Source: a virus
Strand: one strand, 5' to 3'
Length of the DNA: 22,169 nucleotides
Virus record (IMG/VR): IMGVR_UViG_3300018080_000640
Coordinates: 1-22,169 of that record
The notes beneath the pieces were generated by a model, which was not told the origin of the DNA, made no database searches, and was given only the letters and a program-made list of their open reading frames with translations. Numbering within the stretch: the first letter of the stretch is position 1; each line of letters opens with the position of its first letter. Shown here one piece after another: positions 1 through 5,569 of this stretch. The position numbers were made by a program, and so were the translations under genes.

Positions 1-256
1 CGTTTATTTTCTTGTGCGCGATAAGTTAATAGTGTATGTTGGTCAGACTACGTCGCTGCCTACGCGTATAGAGAGGCATCGTGAAGATAAGGATTTTAAT
101 TATGTATTTTATATGCATGTCCCGAAAACTAGACTAGACGCAGTGGAATCTGCTTTTATAAAATATTTTAAGCCAGAATATAACGACCCGCGAAGCTACG
201 CGAAAGAGCCTGATATGGGAGTTATTAATGAATTTTTGAGTGTAGGTAGTGAGTAA
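1..256 (+). CDS. GIY-YIG nuclease domain protein (5' end outside window)
   Basis: The reading frame is open to the left edge of the window, reading VYFLVRDKLIVYVGQT from base 2, so the gene starts upstream and the GTG at 14 is only an internal codon. This stretch matches the GIY-YIG core: VYF stands for the GIY strand and VYVGQT for the YIG strand, followed by the helix with the expected arginine (TRIERHR), the metal-binding glutamate (DAVESAFIKYF) and the trailing PEYND with its asparagine. GIY-YIG enzymes cut DNA and include homing endonucleases, UvrC-type and phage recombination/restriction nucleases; the small single-domain form here does not tell which. The stop overlaps the next ATG by one base (TAATG), indicating translational coupling. 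Confidence 0.75.
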   Translation, partial: VYFLVRDKLIVYVGQTTSLPTRIERHREDKDFNYVFYMHVPKTRLDAVESAFIKYFKPEYNDPRSYAKEPDMGVINEFLSVGSE

Positions 257-654
257 TGGATAACAGAGTATTTAATGTCAACGGGACCGGAGACGAACTT
301 CTACTCCAAACGTTGAAGCTCGCGTTTGCTCAGGAGGGGCGGAACACGACTGCTAATGCGTGGAGGGAAACTAAGAAGCATGGACTCATTTTATGCTGGA
401 CTATTCCGGATTCAAGTCCGGAGAATTATAACCAGTTCCCGTCAGAGCTTACCGCAGAGGAAGTGTTTCCCGCAGTTAAGAAGTATCTTGAAAAAGCCGA
501 GGATATCGAGATGAAGGATTGGGACGCGAATGCTGACCATGACGGAAGCAACGAACTCGGATGGAGAGTTTATTGCGAGGACTGGGGGCATGTTGATGAC
601 GATTTTTATGCTATCGTTGCTATAAAGCCCGCCTATATGTGGTACGGGAAATAA
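256..654 (+). CDS. Hypothetical phage protein, 132 aa
   Basis: I do not recognise a named family. The protein is acidic and soluble, with no signal peptide or membrane segment. It contains a Trp/Tyr-rich C-terminal half (GWRVYCEDWGHVDDDFYA, then KPAYMWYGK at the end), the kind of conserved tail seen in small phage proteins of unknown function. The start ATG overlaps the stop of the GIY-YIG gene by one base, and the following gene begins one base after its stop, so it belongs to the same operon. Another frame on the opposite strand is open here but lacks a ribosome binding site and opposes the operon, so this frame is preferred. Confidence 0.7.
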   Translation: MDNRVFNVNGTGDELLLQTLKLAFAQEGRNTTANAWRETKKHGLILCWTIPDSSPENYNQFPSELTAEEVFPAVKKYLEKAEDIEMKDWDANADHDGSNELGWRVYCEDWGHVDDDFYAIVAIKPAYMWYGK

Positions 655-655
655 G

Positions 656-1027
656 ATGGGAAGTTTTGCCTCATGGAAGTTGCGGAATGCGCGACGTTCT
701 GCGAAGTGCCGCGTCCTCAAGCTTGTCGAGATATTGTTGAATGACGATGAGCGTATGCAGCAGTTGACTGAGATGTGCTTCACTGCTTTGGAATGTATCG
801 AGGACCCGATATGCGGGAACTGCGGGAAGCACAAAAGCGAACATCATTTTGAAAACGAGATATTTTGTTTTACAGATACGACAGGAGATATATTTACTGA
901 CGAGCCACACGATTATCGTCTGATTGATTTTATAGAACACTTTTATCCGGAACAGCATGCTCAGTACATCAAAGAGTGGAAAAGGATGCACGGACATTTA
1001 GGAGAAGAAGATGCCAGTGATACGTAG
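656..1027 (+). CDS. Hypothetical protein with CxxC/His cluster, 123 aa
   Basis: The N-terminal third is basic (MGSFASWKLRNARRSAKCRVLK). The middle carries ICGNCGKHKSEHHFE...FCF, a CxxC followed by several His and a Cys, a plausible small zinc site at about residues 57-75. The C-terminal part is acidic and helical, ending in EWKRMHGHLGEEDASDT. No known family is recognised. It starts one base after the previous stop and overlaps the start of the nicotinate phosphoribosyltransferase gene by 17 bases, whose ribosome binding site GGAGAAG lies inside this gene's last codons. The two are therefore likely translationally coupled, which places the protein in the NAD-related block but says nothing about its job. 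Confidence 0.65.
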   Translation: MGSFASWKLRNARRSAKCRVLKLVEILLNDDERMQQLTEMCFTALECIEDPICGNCGKHKSEHHFENEIFCFTDTTGDIFTDEPHDYRLIDFIEHFYPEQHAQYIKEWKRMHGHLGEEDASDT

Positions 1028-2189
1028 TTTACTAGATACCGATTTATATAAACTCACAATGATGCAGTTTGCTTTGCATCAGTGCCCTGACGTATACGTG
1101 AAGTATGCGTTTAAGTGCCGGACTGAGGGAGTGGATTTTTCTCCTATTAAAGCCCGGATACAGGACGAGATAAATTACATGAATCGTCTGAGCTTCAAGG
1201 AAGATGAGTTGATGTATCTCCGTGACCTGAGATTTATGAAGCGCGATTTTATTGATTTCCTCAGAACGTTCAAGCTTCATTCAAGATATGTACACATCAG
1301 CGATTCTGATTCGGAAGGACTCAGCATTATTGTCGAAGGGCCGTGGGTGCAGACTATTTTGTATGAGATTTATATTCTACGTACAGTTAATGCGTTATAT
1401 TTTGACAACCTTTGTTCTTCTAAAGACCGCAACGAGTTATTTAAGGAGGGGGAGAAGAAGCTGTCAGCCAGTCTATCGAACATACAGACGATGAAGGGAG
1501 TCAGTTTTGCTGATTTCGGAACGCGACGCGCATTCTCTCCGGAATGGCATGCGCGCGTTATAAAGTTGCTGACTCAGCCTGAGATATTCCCCGGATTTAT
1601 TGGGACGAGTAACGTCCTATTTGCAAAGGAGTACGGACTTAAGCCTATCGGAACGATGGCGCATGAAGTATTCCAAGTATGCCAAGCATTGACGAAGCCG
1701 GAATGGAGCCAGCGGTACGCGCTCCAGACGTGGGCTGACGAGTATCGTGGCGACCTGGGGATTGCTTTGTCGGACACCCTAGGATTGCAGAAATTCCTCA
1801 AAGACTTCGACATGTATTTTGCAAAGCTGTTCGATGGAGTTCGTCAGGATTCCGGGAGCCCAACTGACTGGGTAGAGAAAGTCATCCGTCATTACGAAGA
1901 TATGGGAATCGACCCCACAACGAAGAGCGCTGTATTCAGTGATGGATTGGATTTCAAGAATGTTGCCAAGATTCATACCTATGTCCGGGGACGTATAAAA
2001 GATGCTTATGGAGTTGGGACTCATTTGACAAACAACCTCGGGCCAGAACCGATTCAGATTGTAATGAAAGTTATTGAAGCCGGCAGAGACCCCGAGAATC
2101 TTCAGCCTGTAGCAAAGCTGTCCGATTCTACGGGGAAGGAGATGTGTCGGGATAAGGATTATGTGGACTATTTGAAGAAAGTGATATGA
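1011..2189 (+). CDS. pncB: Nicotinate phosphoribosyltransferase (PncB-like)
   Basis: Converts nicotinate plus PRPP to nicotinate mononucleotide with ATP hydrolysis, the entry step of Preiss-Handler NAD+ salvage, in the cytoplasm. The 392-aa length is typical of the E. coli PncB type, and the motifs run in order: SLLDTDLYKLTM at residues 6-17, FADFGTRRAFS at 166-176, GTSNVLFAKEYGL then GTMAHE at 214-219 with H218 as the histidine phosphorylated in the family, GVRQDSGSP at 276-284 (phosphate/PRPP loop), FSDGLDF at 309-315 and YGVGTHLTNNLG at 333-344. All key segments are present, so the enzyme looks intact. The start has GGAGAAG at 1001-1007. It overlaps the gene before by 17 bases and shares ATGA with the microORF after. 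A strict nicotinamide-using enzyme (Nampt) is less likely from the E. coli-like motif spacing, but substrate choice is an inference. Confidence 0.92.
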   Translation: MPVIRSLLDTDLYKLTMMQFALHQCPDVYVKYAFKCRTEGVDFSPIKARIQDEINYMNRLSFKEDELMYLRDLRFMKRDFIDFLRTFKLHSRYVHISDSDSEGLSIIVEGPWVQTILYEIYILRTVNALYFDNLCSSKDRNELFKEGEKKLSASLSNIQTMKGVSFADFGTRRAFSPEWHARVIKLLTQPEIFPGFIGTSNVLFAKEYGLKPIGTMAHEVFQVCQALTKPEWSQRYALQTWADEYRGDLGIALSDTLGLQKFLKDFDMYFAKLFDGVRQDSGSPTDWVEKVIRHYEDMGIDPTTKSAVFSDGLDFKNVAKIHTYVRGRIKDAYGVGTHLTNNLGPEPIQIVMKVIEAGRDPENLQPVAKLSDSTGKEMCRDKDYVDYLKKVI

Positions 2190-2335
2190 TGGGCGGATTA
2201 CAGAAAACGTTAGCTGAGGGGCTCAGGGAAATTCTTGACAAGGTCGAATCGGGAGCGTATGGAAAGGACGACGACATTAACGTTGAAGCTGTCGAGGAAG
2301 ATATCGAAGACGTTATGTGGGACGTCAAGGATTAG
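2186..2335 (+). CDS. Acidic 49-aa microprotein
   Basis: A short open frame that starts with ATGATG overlapping the pncB stop by four bases (ATGA), a standard coupled arrangement. It encodes MMGGLQKTLAEGLREILDKV, then a Gly-containing linker and a strongly acidic helix (VEAVEEDIEDVMWDVKD). The amphipathic first helix and acidic second helix suggest a small binding protein. No family is recognised. It fills what would otherwise be an unexplained 150-base gap in a gap-free operon, and its stop lies two bases before the next ATG, which supports it being translated. It may start at either of the two adjacent ATG codons (2186 or 2189). Confidence 0.6.
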   Translation: MMGGLQKTLAEGLREILDKVESGAYGKDDDINVEAVEEDIEDVMWDVKD

Positions 2336-2337
2336 TC

Positions 2338-2529
2338 ATGAGTTTGTATAATTGGAGTTGGAAAGACCCGTTGTGCTGGATGGCTGTTGCGGGACCGCTG
2401 TTTATTTCTGTTCTTATTTTGTCCGCGCTTTTATATGGAGCTTGGAAGCTCGGGTGGAAAGCGGGATGGGCAGCACGTCATCAGGTGGAAGTTGAGCATA
2501 TCGAAAAACGCAGTAATCAGGAGAAATGA
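2338..2529 (+). CDS. Single-pass membrane protein, 63 aa
   Basis: The chosen start is ATG 2338; an in-frame GTG at 2317 would add seven residues but lies inside the preceding microORF. After a short N-terminus with Trp residues (MSLYNWSWKDPLCW) comes one long hydrophobic segment at about residues 15-37 (VAGPLFISVLILSALLYGAW), then GWKAGWAARH and a charged C-terminal tail (EVEHIEKRSNQEK). This reads as one transmembrane helix with a cytoplasmic basic/acidic tail. No signal peptidase site or holin-like second helix is visible. Its position between pncB and the NADAR gene is shared with other unknown small proteins. The function is not known. Confidence 0.65.
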   Translation: MSLYNWSWKDPLCWMAVAGPLFISVLILSALLYGAWKLGWKAGWAARHQVEVEHIEKRSNQEK

Positions 2530-2532
2530 TTT

Positions 2533-2955
2533 ATGCCTATAACGAAAGAGGAGTTTATTGAGAAAGTTGGTCGGGAACCTACTGAAGATGAATTATCACG
2601 AGTTAATTGTGAGATTGTCGGAGTACCTGGGCATGACCATTGTGGGTGGTGTGAGGAGCACGATAAGCCTCGGATAGTATGTAAATGCATTGCCGGAGAT
2701 AATATCTACATGCATTCAAAATGCTGCGGCGCTCATTGGGAGCTTGTAAAGCATAACAATATAATCGGATTGTATTGCGCTAAGTGCTTTAAGTCGATAG
2801 GGGATGAGTTCAAAGTTATCATAGTTCCCAAGAAGCCGAAAGTGCCTCAAGCCCCGTCTCAGCACGCAGCGCCTCCGAAGGATATCAAGGTGGACGAACC
2901 TCCGCAGGACAAAAGTATTCCGGAGAAGGAATCGCAAGATGAAGCCGATTCTTGA
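2533..2955 (+). CDS. Cys/His-rich putative zinc-binding protein, 140 aa
   Basis: Start supported by AGGAG at 2519-2523. The N-terminal 25 residues (ITKEEFIEKVGREPTEDELSR) look like a short helical pair. Residues of about 33-90 hold many metal ligands: HDHCGWCEEHDK, IVCKCIAG, MHSKCCGAHW and YCAKCFK, i.e. at least three CxxC/CxC/HxxCC groups, enough for one or two zinc sites. The last 45 residues are Pro/Lys/Glu-rich and probably disordered (KKPKVPQAPSQHAAPPKD). No named family is recognised. It overlaps the NADAR gene by 17 bases, with the NADAR ribosome binding site inside its last codons, so the two are likely coupled. A zinc-finger adaptor or nucleic-acid-binding role would fit, but this is an inference. 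Confidence 0.65.
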   Translation: MPITKEEFIEKVGREPTEDELSRVNCEIVGVPGHDHCGWCEEHDKPRIVCKCIAGDNIYMHSKCCGAHWELVKHNNIIGLYCAKCFKSIGDEFKVIIVPKKPKVPQAPSQHAAPPKDIKVDEPPQDKSIPEKESQDEADS

Positions 2956-3490
2956 ATTCAAAGGAAAGTACTTTTTCCTGTCAAACTTTTACGAGATGGA
3001 GTTTGAGATGGACGGAGAGCTGCTTAAGTCCGGGGAACATGCATACCAGCGTGAGAAGACGTTGGACGCCGAGCGTCGCCAAGATATCGTAGACGCACCA
3101 TCACCAGGGTCCGCGAAAAAGCGTGGGAGGAGAGTTATTCTTCGTGATGACTGGGAATGCATAAAAATACCGGTAATGGCTAAGGTTTTGCATTCGAAAT
3201 TCAGTTATCCGGAAATGGAGCGCCGGCTGCTTTCTACCGGGGATTCGCTGCTTGTTGAGGGGAATACCTGGGGAGATGCTTTTTGGGGGTTTGACCTTAT
3301 TCGAGGGTTCGGTCAGAACATGTTAGGACGCCTTCTGATGCAGCTCCGTAAATCGAGACGTGATACTAGCCTTAAAGCGCGGTATGACCGCATAGCCGAT
3401 TCTGAGTGGTTTAAGGAGCATTATAGCGATGTTTCGCTCGGAGACGGGATACCTGTCGATTATGGATATAGTGATATTTTTGATGATTGA
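2939..3490 (+). CDS. NADAR-domain protein (YbiA-like)
   Basis: NADAR proteins cleave N-glycosidic bonds of NAD-derived or riboflavin-pathway compounds, and some remove ADP-ribose from guanine in DNA, acting as antitoxins to DarT-type toxins. The 183-aa protein shows the family pattern: FFLSNFYEMEF at residues 12-22, KSGEHAYQREK at 30-40 (the SxEHxYQ block with its conserved Glu33), the Arg/Gly stretch SAKKRGRRV, WECIKIPVMAKVLHSKF at 72-88, LLSTGDSLLVEGNTWGDAFWG at 97-117 and GFGQNMLGRLLMQLR at 123-137. The C-terminal ~45 residues go beyond the minimal domain. The family assignment is firm; the substrate (ADP-ribosyl-DNA, ADP-ribose or another glycoside) is not decided by sequence. It sits four genes after pncB, giving two NAD-linked genes in one operon. 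Confidence 0.85.
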   Translation: MKPILEFKGKYFFLSNFYEMEFEMDGELLKSGEHAYQREKTLDAERRQDIVDAPSPGSAKKRGRRVILRDDWECIKIPVMAKVLHSKFSYPEMERRLLSTGDSLLVEGNTWGDAFWGFDLIRGFGQNMLGRLLMQLRKSRRDTSLKARYDRIADSEWFKEHYSDVSLGDGIPVDYGYSDIFDD

Positions 3491-3506
3491 TGTTTCACGT
3501 GAAACA
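3491..3506. promoter_or_regulatory. Perfect parS-like palindrome
   Basis: TGTTTCACGTGAAACA is a perfect 16-bp palindrome. It fits exactly the chromosomal parS consensus known from Bacillus subtilis (TGTTNCACGTGAAACA), the site bound and loaded by ParB/Spo0J. It begins immediately after the NADAR stop codon and ends just before the ribosome binding site AGGAGG of the next gene. I saw no second copy in the window. A ParB-like gene follows about 630 bases downstream, but whether that protein or the host ParB binds the site is unknown. Confidence 0.8.
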
Positions 3507-3518
3507 TAGGAGGTTCAG

Positions 3519-4016
3519 ATGAACGAGAGAGATGTTATAAAAGAGACTCTTAAGCATATTTCAAGCGTATGCTGTAAGATTTTGAAGTTCTGTAATCGCA
3601 TGCATATGAGAGCGTATCATCATGATGATAGTAAGCTGGAAGAGCCGGAGTTTGAGACGTTTCTCAAATATACTCCAAAACTACGCGGTATGACGTATGA
3701 CGTCAATCCTGACAGTGAGTATCAGAAGTGCTTAAAGGAGATGAAACCAGCCCTGGACCATCATTATGCGAATAATGCGCACCATCCTGAGCACCATGAG
3801 AAGGGGATTGAGGACATGACCCTTCTGGATGTTACCGAGATGCTTTGCGACTGGTGGGCTGCGACAGAGCGCCATGCTGATGGGGATATAATGACGAGTA
3901 TCGAAAAGAATACCGAGCGTTTCGGATTATCTCCGCAGCTTGCTAAGATATTAGCGAATACGATTATTGAACTCAAGAATGACCTCGTTACGCATAAACC
4001 GGAAGACGTCGCGTAA
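3519..4016 (+). CDS. DUF5662-like, His-rich HD-type putative hydrolase
   Basis: Start supported by TAGGAGG at 3507-3513. The 165-aa protein is strikingly His/Asp-rich in ordered clusters: HMRAYHHDDSKLEEPEF near residues 29-45, DHHYANNAHHPEHHEKG near 86-102, MTLLDVTEMLCDWWAATERHADGDI near 106-130, and SIEKNTERFGL after it. This arrangement (HDxSK, NxHHPEH, EMxCDW) is what I recall of phage proteins grouped as DUF5662, thought to be related to metal-dependent HD phosphohydrolases; the catalytic activity is not known to me. It lies between the parS-like site and the ParB-like gene. The name is from memory of the pattern; the metal-ligand clusters are seen directly. Confidence 0.65.
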   Translation: MNERDVIKETLKHISSVCCKILKFCNRMHMRAYHHDDSKLEEPEFETFLKYTPKLRGMTYDVNPDSEYQKCLKEMKPALDHHYANNAHHPEHHEKGIEDMTLLDVTEMLCDWWAATERHADGDIMTSIEKNTERFGLSPQLAKILANTIIELKNDLVTHKPEDVA

Positions 4017-4037
4017 ATTTATGCGGTCGTTAAAATC

Positions 4038-4077
4038 GGTATGCATAAAATAGTATTTTTTATTTTTAGGTATGCAT
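4038..4077 (+). repeat. Direct repeat GGTATGCAT, two copies 31 bp apart
   Basis: GGTATGCAT occurs at 4038-4046 and at 4069-4077. The start-to-start distance of 31 bases is close to three helical turns, so both copies would face the same side of the DNA. Each contains the palindrome ATGCAT, and the spacer is almost pure A/T (4047-4068). Together with the inverted repeat and palindrome that follow, this makes the leader of the ParB-like gene a likely protein-binding region (autoregulatory operator or centromere-like site). Confidence 0.5.
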
Positions 4078-4084
4078 TCAATAT

Positions 4085-4100
4085 GTGACAAAAATGTCAC
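4085..4100. promoter_or_regulatory. Inverted repeat GTGACA-N4-TGTCAC, probable operator
   Basis: GTGACA at 4085-4090 and TGTCAC at 4095-4100 form perfect 6-bp arms around AAAA, the shape of a dimeric repressor or ParB-type operator. It lies 36 bases before the start codon of the ParB-like gene, where a bound protein could control its expression. Confidence 0.5.
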
Positions 4101-4109
4101 CAATGGCGG

Positions 4110-4123
4110 TGCAATCGATTGCA
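4110..4123. promoter_or_regulatory. 14-bp perfect palindrome TGCAATCGATTGCA
   Basis: A perfect palindrome directly in front of the AAAAGGAGG ribosome binding site (4123-4131) of the ParB-like gene. It can act as a dimer-binding site on DNA or fold as a short RNA hairpin next to the ribosome binding site. Confidence 0.5.
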
Positions 4124-4135
4124 AAAGGAGGCAAT

Positions 4136-4900
4136 ATGGCAGACGAAGTTAAGAATAACGTAGAAGATGTGGTCAATATCCCGATTGAGAAATTAATCAA
4201 AGCTGACTGGAATCCGCAAGTACAGTCAACTGAGACGTTTAACGAACTGGTAGCTGAGATTGAATCTGACGGATTTGATGAGCCTCTTGTCGTTATCAAG
4301 CATCCGGATAAAGAGGACCGGTTTCTGATTGTCGCCGGGAATCACCGGTACGACGCGGGGAAAGTCATCGGAATGACCGAATTACCCTGTATTATCAAGG
4401 ATTGGGACGAAGAAGAAGCCAAAATCAAAGCCGTACGTCGCAACATCATCCACGGAGACCTGGACGAAAGACGCTTCAGCACCCTTGTAAACAGCATTAA
4501 ACGCCGTGAGAAGATAACTGAGGACGAAGTCGCCAAGAAAATGGGATTCGCCAGTAAAGGTGAGTTTGATAAGCGGTATCGCAAGGAAGAGATAGAAAAG
4601 CGCGCAAAAGAGCGTAAGGAAGCTTATTCTCATGACGATATCCCCAAAGAACTACAGATGGTCGATAATGTTACGGTGGCAGTCAACGATATCTTCAGTA
4701 ATCATGAGGGAGATAGCATTGACCGGAGTTATCTGTTCTTCATGTACAAGAAGAAGATGCATCTCATCGTGACGTGCGATGACGCACTCGCGAAGACTGT
4801 ATCAAAAACCGTGGGACACATCAATGATAACTCTATGGACGCGGCTGAGTTTTTCAAGGCAGTGCTTGAAAAAGCAGTGAAGGAGTCGTCTAAAAAGTGA
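4136..4900 (+). CDS. ParB-like (ParB/sulfiredoxin-fold) protein
   Basis: The chosen ATG 4136 has a strong AAAAGGAGG five bases upstream; the frame stays open to an earlier GTG at 4085, but that would run through the palindromes of the leader. The protein is 254 aa. After an acidic N-terminus, residues 14-105 follow the ParB N-terminal domain: IPIEKLIKADWNPQ, FNELVAEIESDGFDEPLVVI, IVAGNHRYDAGKVIG (the GxxRxxA nucleotide-binding motif) and RRNIIHGDLDERRFSTLV, where the usual ENxxR box reads RNIIH, so the second CTP-contacting box is altered. A helical, very charged stretch follows (EDEVAKKMGFASKGEFDKRY), possibly a helix-turn-helix, then a C-terminal domain I do not recognise. Phage proteins of this class act in DNA segregation, transcription control or as nucleases. 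The nearby parS-like site makes a DNA-binding role worth testing. Confidence 0.8.
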   Translation: MADEVKNNVEDVVNIPIEKLIKADWNPQVQSTETFNELVAEIESDGFDEPLVVIKHPDKEDRFLIVAGNHRYDAGKVIGMTELPCIIKDWDEEEAKIKAVRRNIIHGDLDERRFSTLVNSIKRREKITEDEVAKKMGFASKGEFDKRYRKEEIEKRAKERKEAYSHDDIPKELQMVDNVTVAVNDIFSNHEGDSIDRSYLFFMYKKKMHLIVTCDDALAKTVSKTVGHINDNSMDAAEFFKAVLEKAVKESSKK

Positions 4901-4910
4901 CGGTTTCCGG

Positions 4911-4934
4911 AAAAATGAAAAAAATTTCATTTTT
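4911..4934. promoter_or_regulatory. AT-rich inverted repeat upstream of the promoter
   Basis: AAAAATGAAA (4911-4920), loop AAAA, TTTCATTTTT (4925-4934) is a perfect 10-bp inverted repeat ending three bases before the -35 box. It is preceded by the 10-bp palindrome TTTCCGGAAA (4904-4913). It has the T-run but no G/C stem of a normal intrinsic terminator. It may be a weak terminator of the ParB-like gene, an UP-type AT-rich promoter element or a repressor site. Confidence 0.5.
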
Positions 4935-4937
4935 TTC

Positions 4938-4966
4938 TTGACAAAATTTAGTCTATATGCTATACT
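4938..4966 (+). promoter_or_regulatory. Strong sigma70 promoter for the packaging/structural operon
   Basis: TTGACA (4938-4943), a spacer of exactly 17 bases, and TATACT (4961-4966), with TG at 4958-4959 giving an extended -10 (TGCTATACT). The -35 is perfect and the -10 has five of six consensus bases. Transcription should start near 4972-4974, at the foot of the leader hairpin, about 45 bases before the small terminase start. This is the only promoter of this quality I found in the window, and it points into the terminase-to-tail gene run. Confidence 0.85.
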
Positions 4967-4967
4967 G

Positions 4968-5004
4968 CTTGTGAATGTCCGGATATTGAAATCACATTCA
5001 CAGG
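4968..5004 (+). promoter_or_regulatory. Leader hairpin abutting the small-terminase ribosome binding site
   Basis: CTTGTGAATGT (4968-4978) pairs with ACATTCACAGG (4994-5004) around a 15-base loop, with one G-U pair; the eight-base core GTGAATGT/ACATTCAC is perfect. The stem begins at the predicted transcription start and its 3' arm touches the GGGAGG ribosome binding site (5003-5008) of the GTG-started small terminase gene. It could protect the 5' end of the mRNA, tune translation, or be a DNA operator at +1. Confidence 0.55.
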
Positions 5005-5017
5005 GAGGACGTCCGAC

Positions 5018-5569
5018 GTGGCAGAAAAAGACAAAGATGGTGCTTGGTTTGATGAAAAAGCCGACGCCGTAATGTCCCCCGAGCAGAAAAAAATTCAGTT
5101 ACGCAGAGAAACAGTCTTCGAATTGTATTATATGCGTAACATGTCACAAAGAGCAATCGCGAACGTCGTGACCTGCCACTACAACACAGTGGGTAGTGAT
5201 TTGAAATACATTCGCGAGCACATGGCTAAGAAGCATGGACATGGTGATGTTGACGTTCAAATTTTTGAAACGTGTGAACGAATGCAAGCAACCATGTCTG
5301 AACTATGGATGAATTATACTGCTGCTAAGAAGGATATTGATAAGCAGCGTTACTTAGAATTATTTCATAAAGTTCAGAAGGACCTCGCCGCATTCAAGTT
5401 GGATGTGGGGTTGATGCCACGAGCAGCTTCCCGCTCGAAGATTGAAGTTATAGCGAAGGAAGTCCAAGAGATGTCCGAGGCTGAACTGCTATCTCAAAGA
5501 GATAGATTGGTTCAACGTATAACGAGCGGGGAGTTTGACGAGGGTGCCGGACAAAACTTCAACAATTGA
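5018..5569 (+). CDS. terS: Terminase small subunit (putative)
   Basis: Recognises phage DNA and delivers it to the large terminase for packaging. Starts at GTG 5018 with GGGAGGA nine bases upstream. The 183-aa protein has an N-terminal helix-turn-helix, RETVFELYYMRNMSQRAIANVV then HYNTVGSDLKYIREH at about residues 30-68, which fits the DNA-binding domain of small terminases. A long helical middle follows (oligomerisation region: FETCERMQATMSELWMNYTAAKKDIDKQRYLELFHKVQKDL), then a C-terminal tail ending GEFDEGAGQNFNN. Its end overlaps the large terminase start. Identification rests mainly on position plus the helix-turn-helix and coiled-coil layout; the family itself is poorly conserved. Confidence 0.75.
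   Translation: MAEKDKDGAWFDEKADAVMSPEQKKIQLRRETVFELYYMRNMSQRAIANVVTCHYNTVGSDLKYIREHMAKKHGHGDVDVQIFETCERMQATMSELWMNYTAAKKDIDKQRYLELFHKVQKDLAAFKLDVGLMPRAASRSKIEVIAKEVQEMSEAELLSQRDRLVQRITSGEFDEGAGQNFNN

Noticed and set aside
14-256. GTG at 14 as the start of the GIY-YIG gene
   Set aside because: The frame is open upstream to base 2 and the residues before it (VYFL) are the first conserved strand of the domain, so the true start is outside the window.
442-834. 130-aa open frame on the minus strand
   Set aside because: It spans the junction of two well-spaced + genes, has no visible ribosome binding site, and opposes the whole operon.
2235-2264. TTGACA followed 17 bases later by TATGGA, promoter-like
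   Set aside because: The -10 match is weak and the site lies inside an operon within the 49-aa microORF; likely chance.
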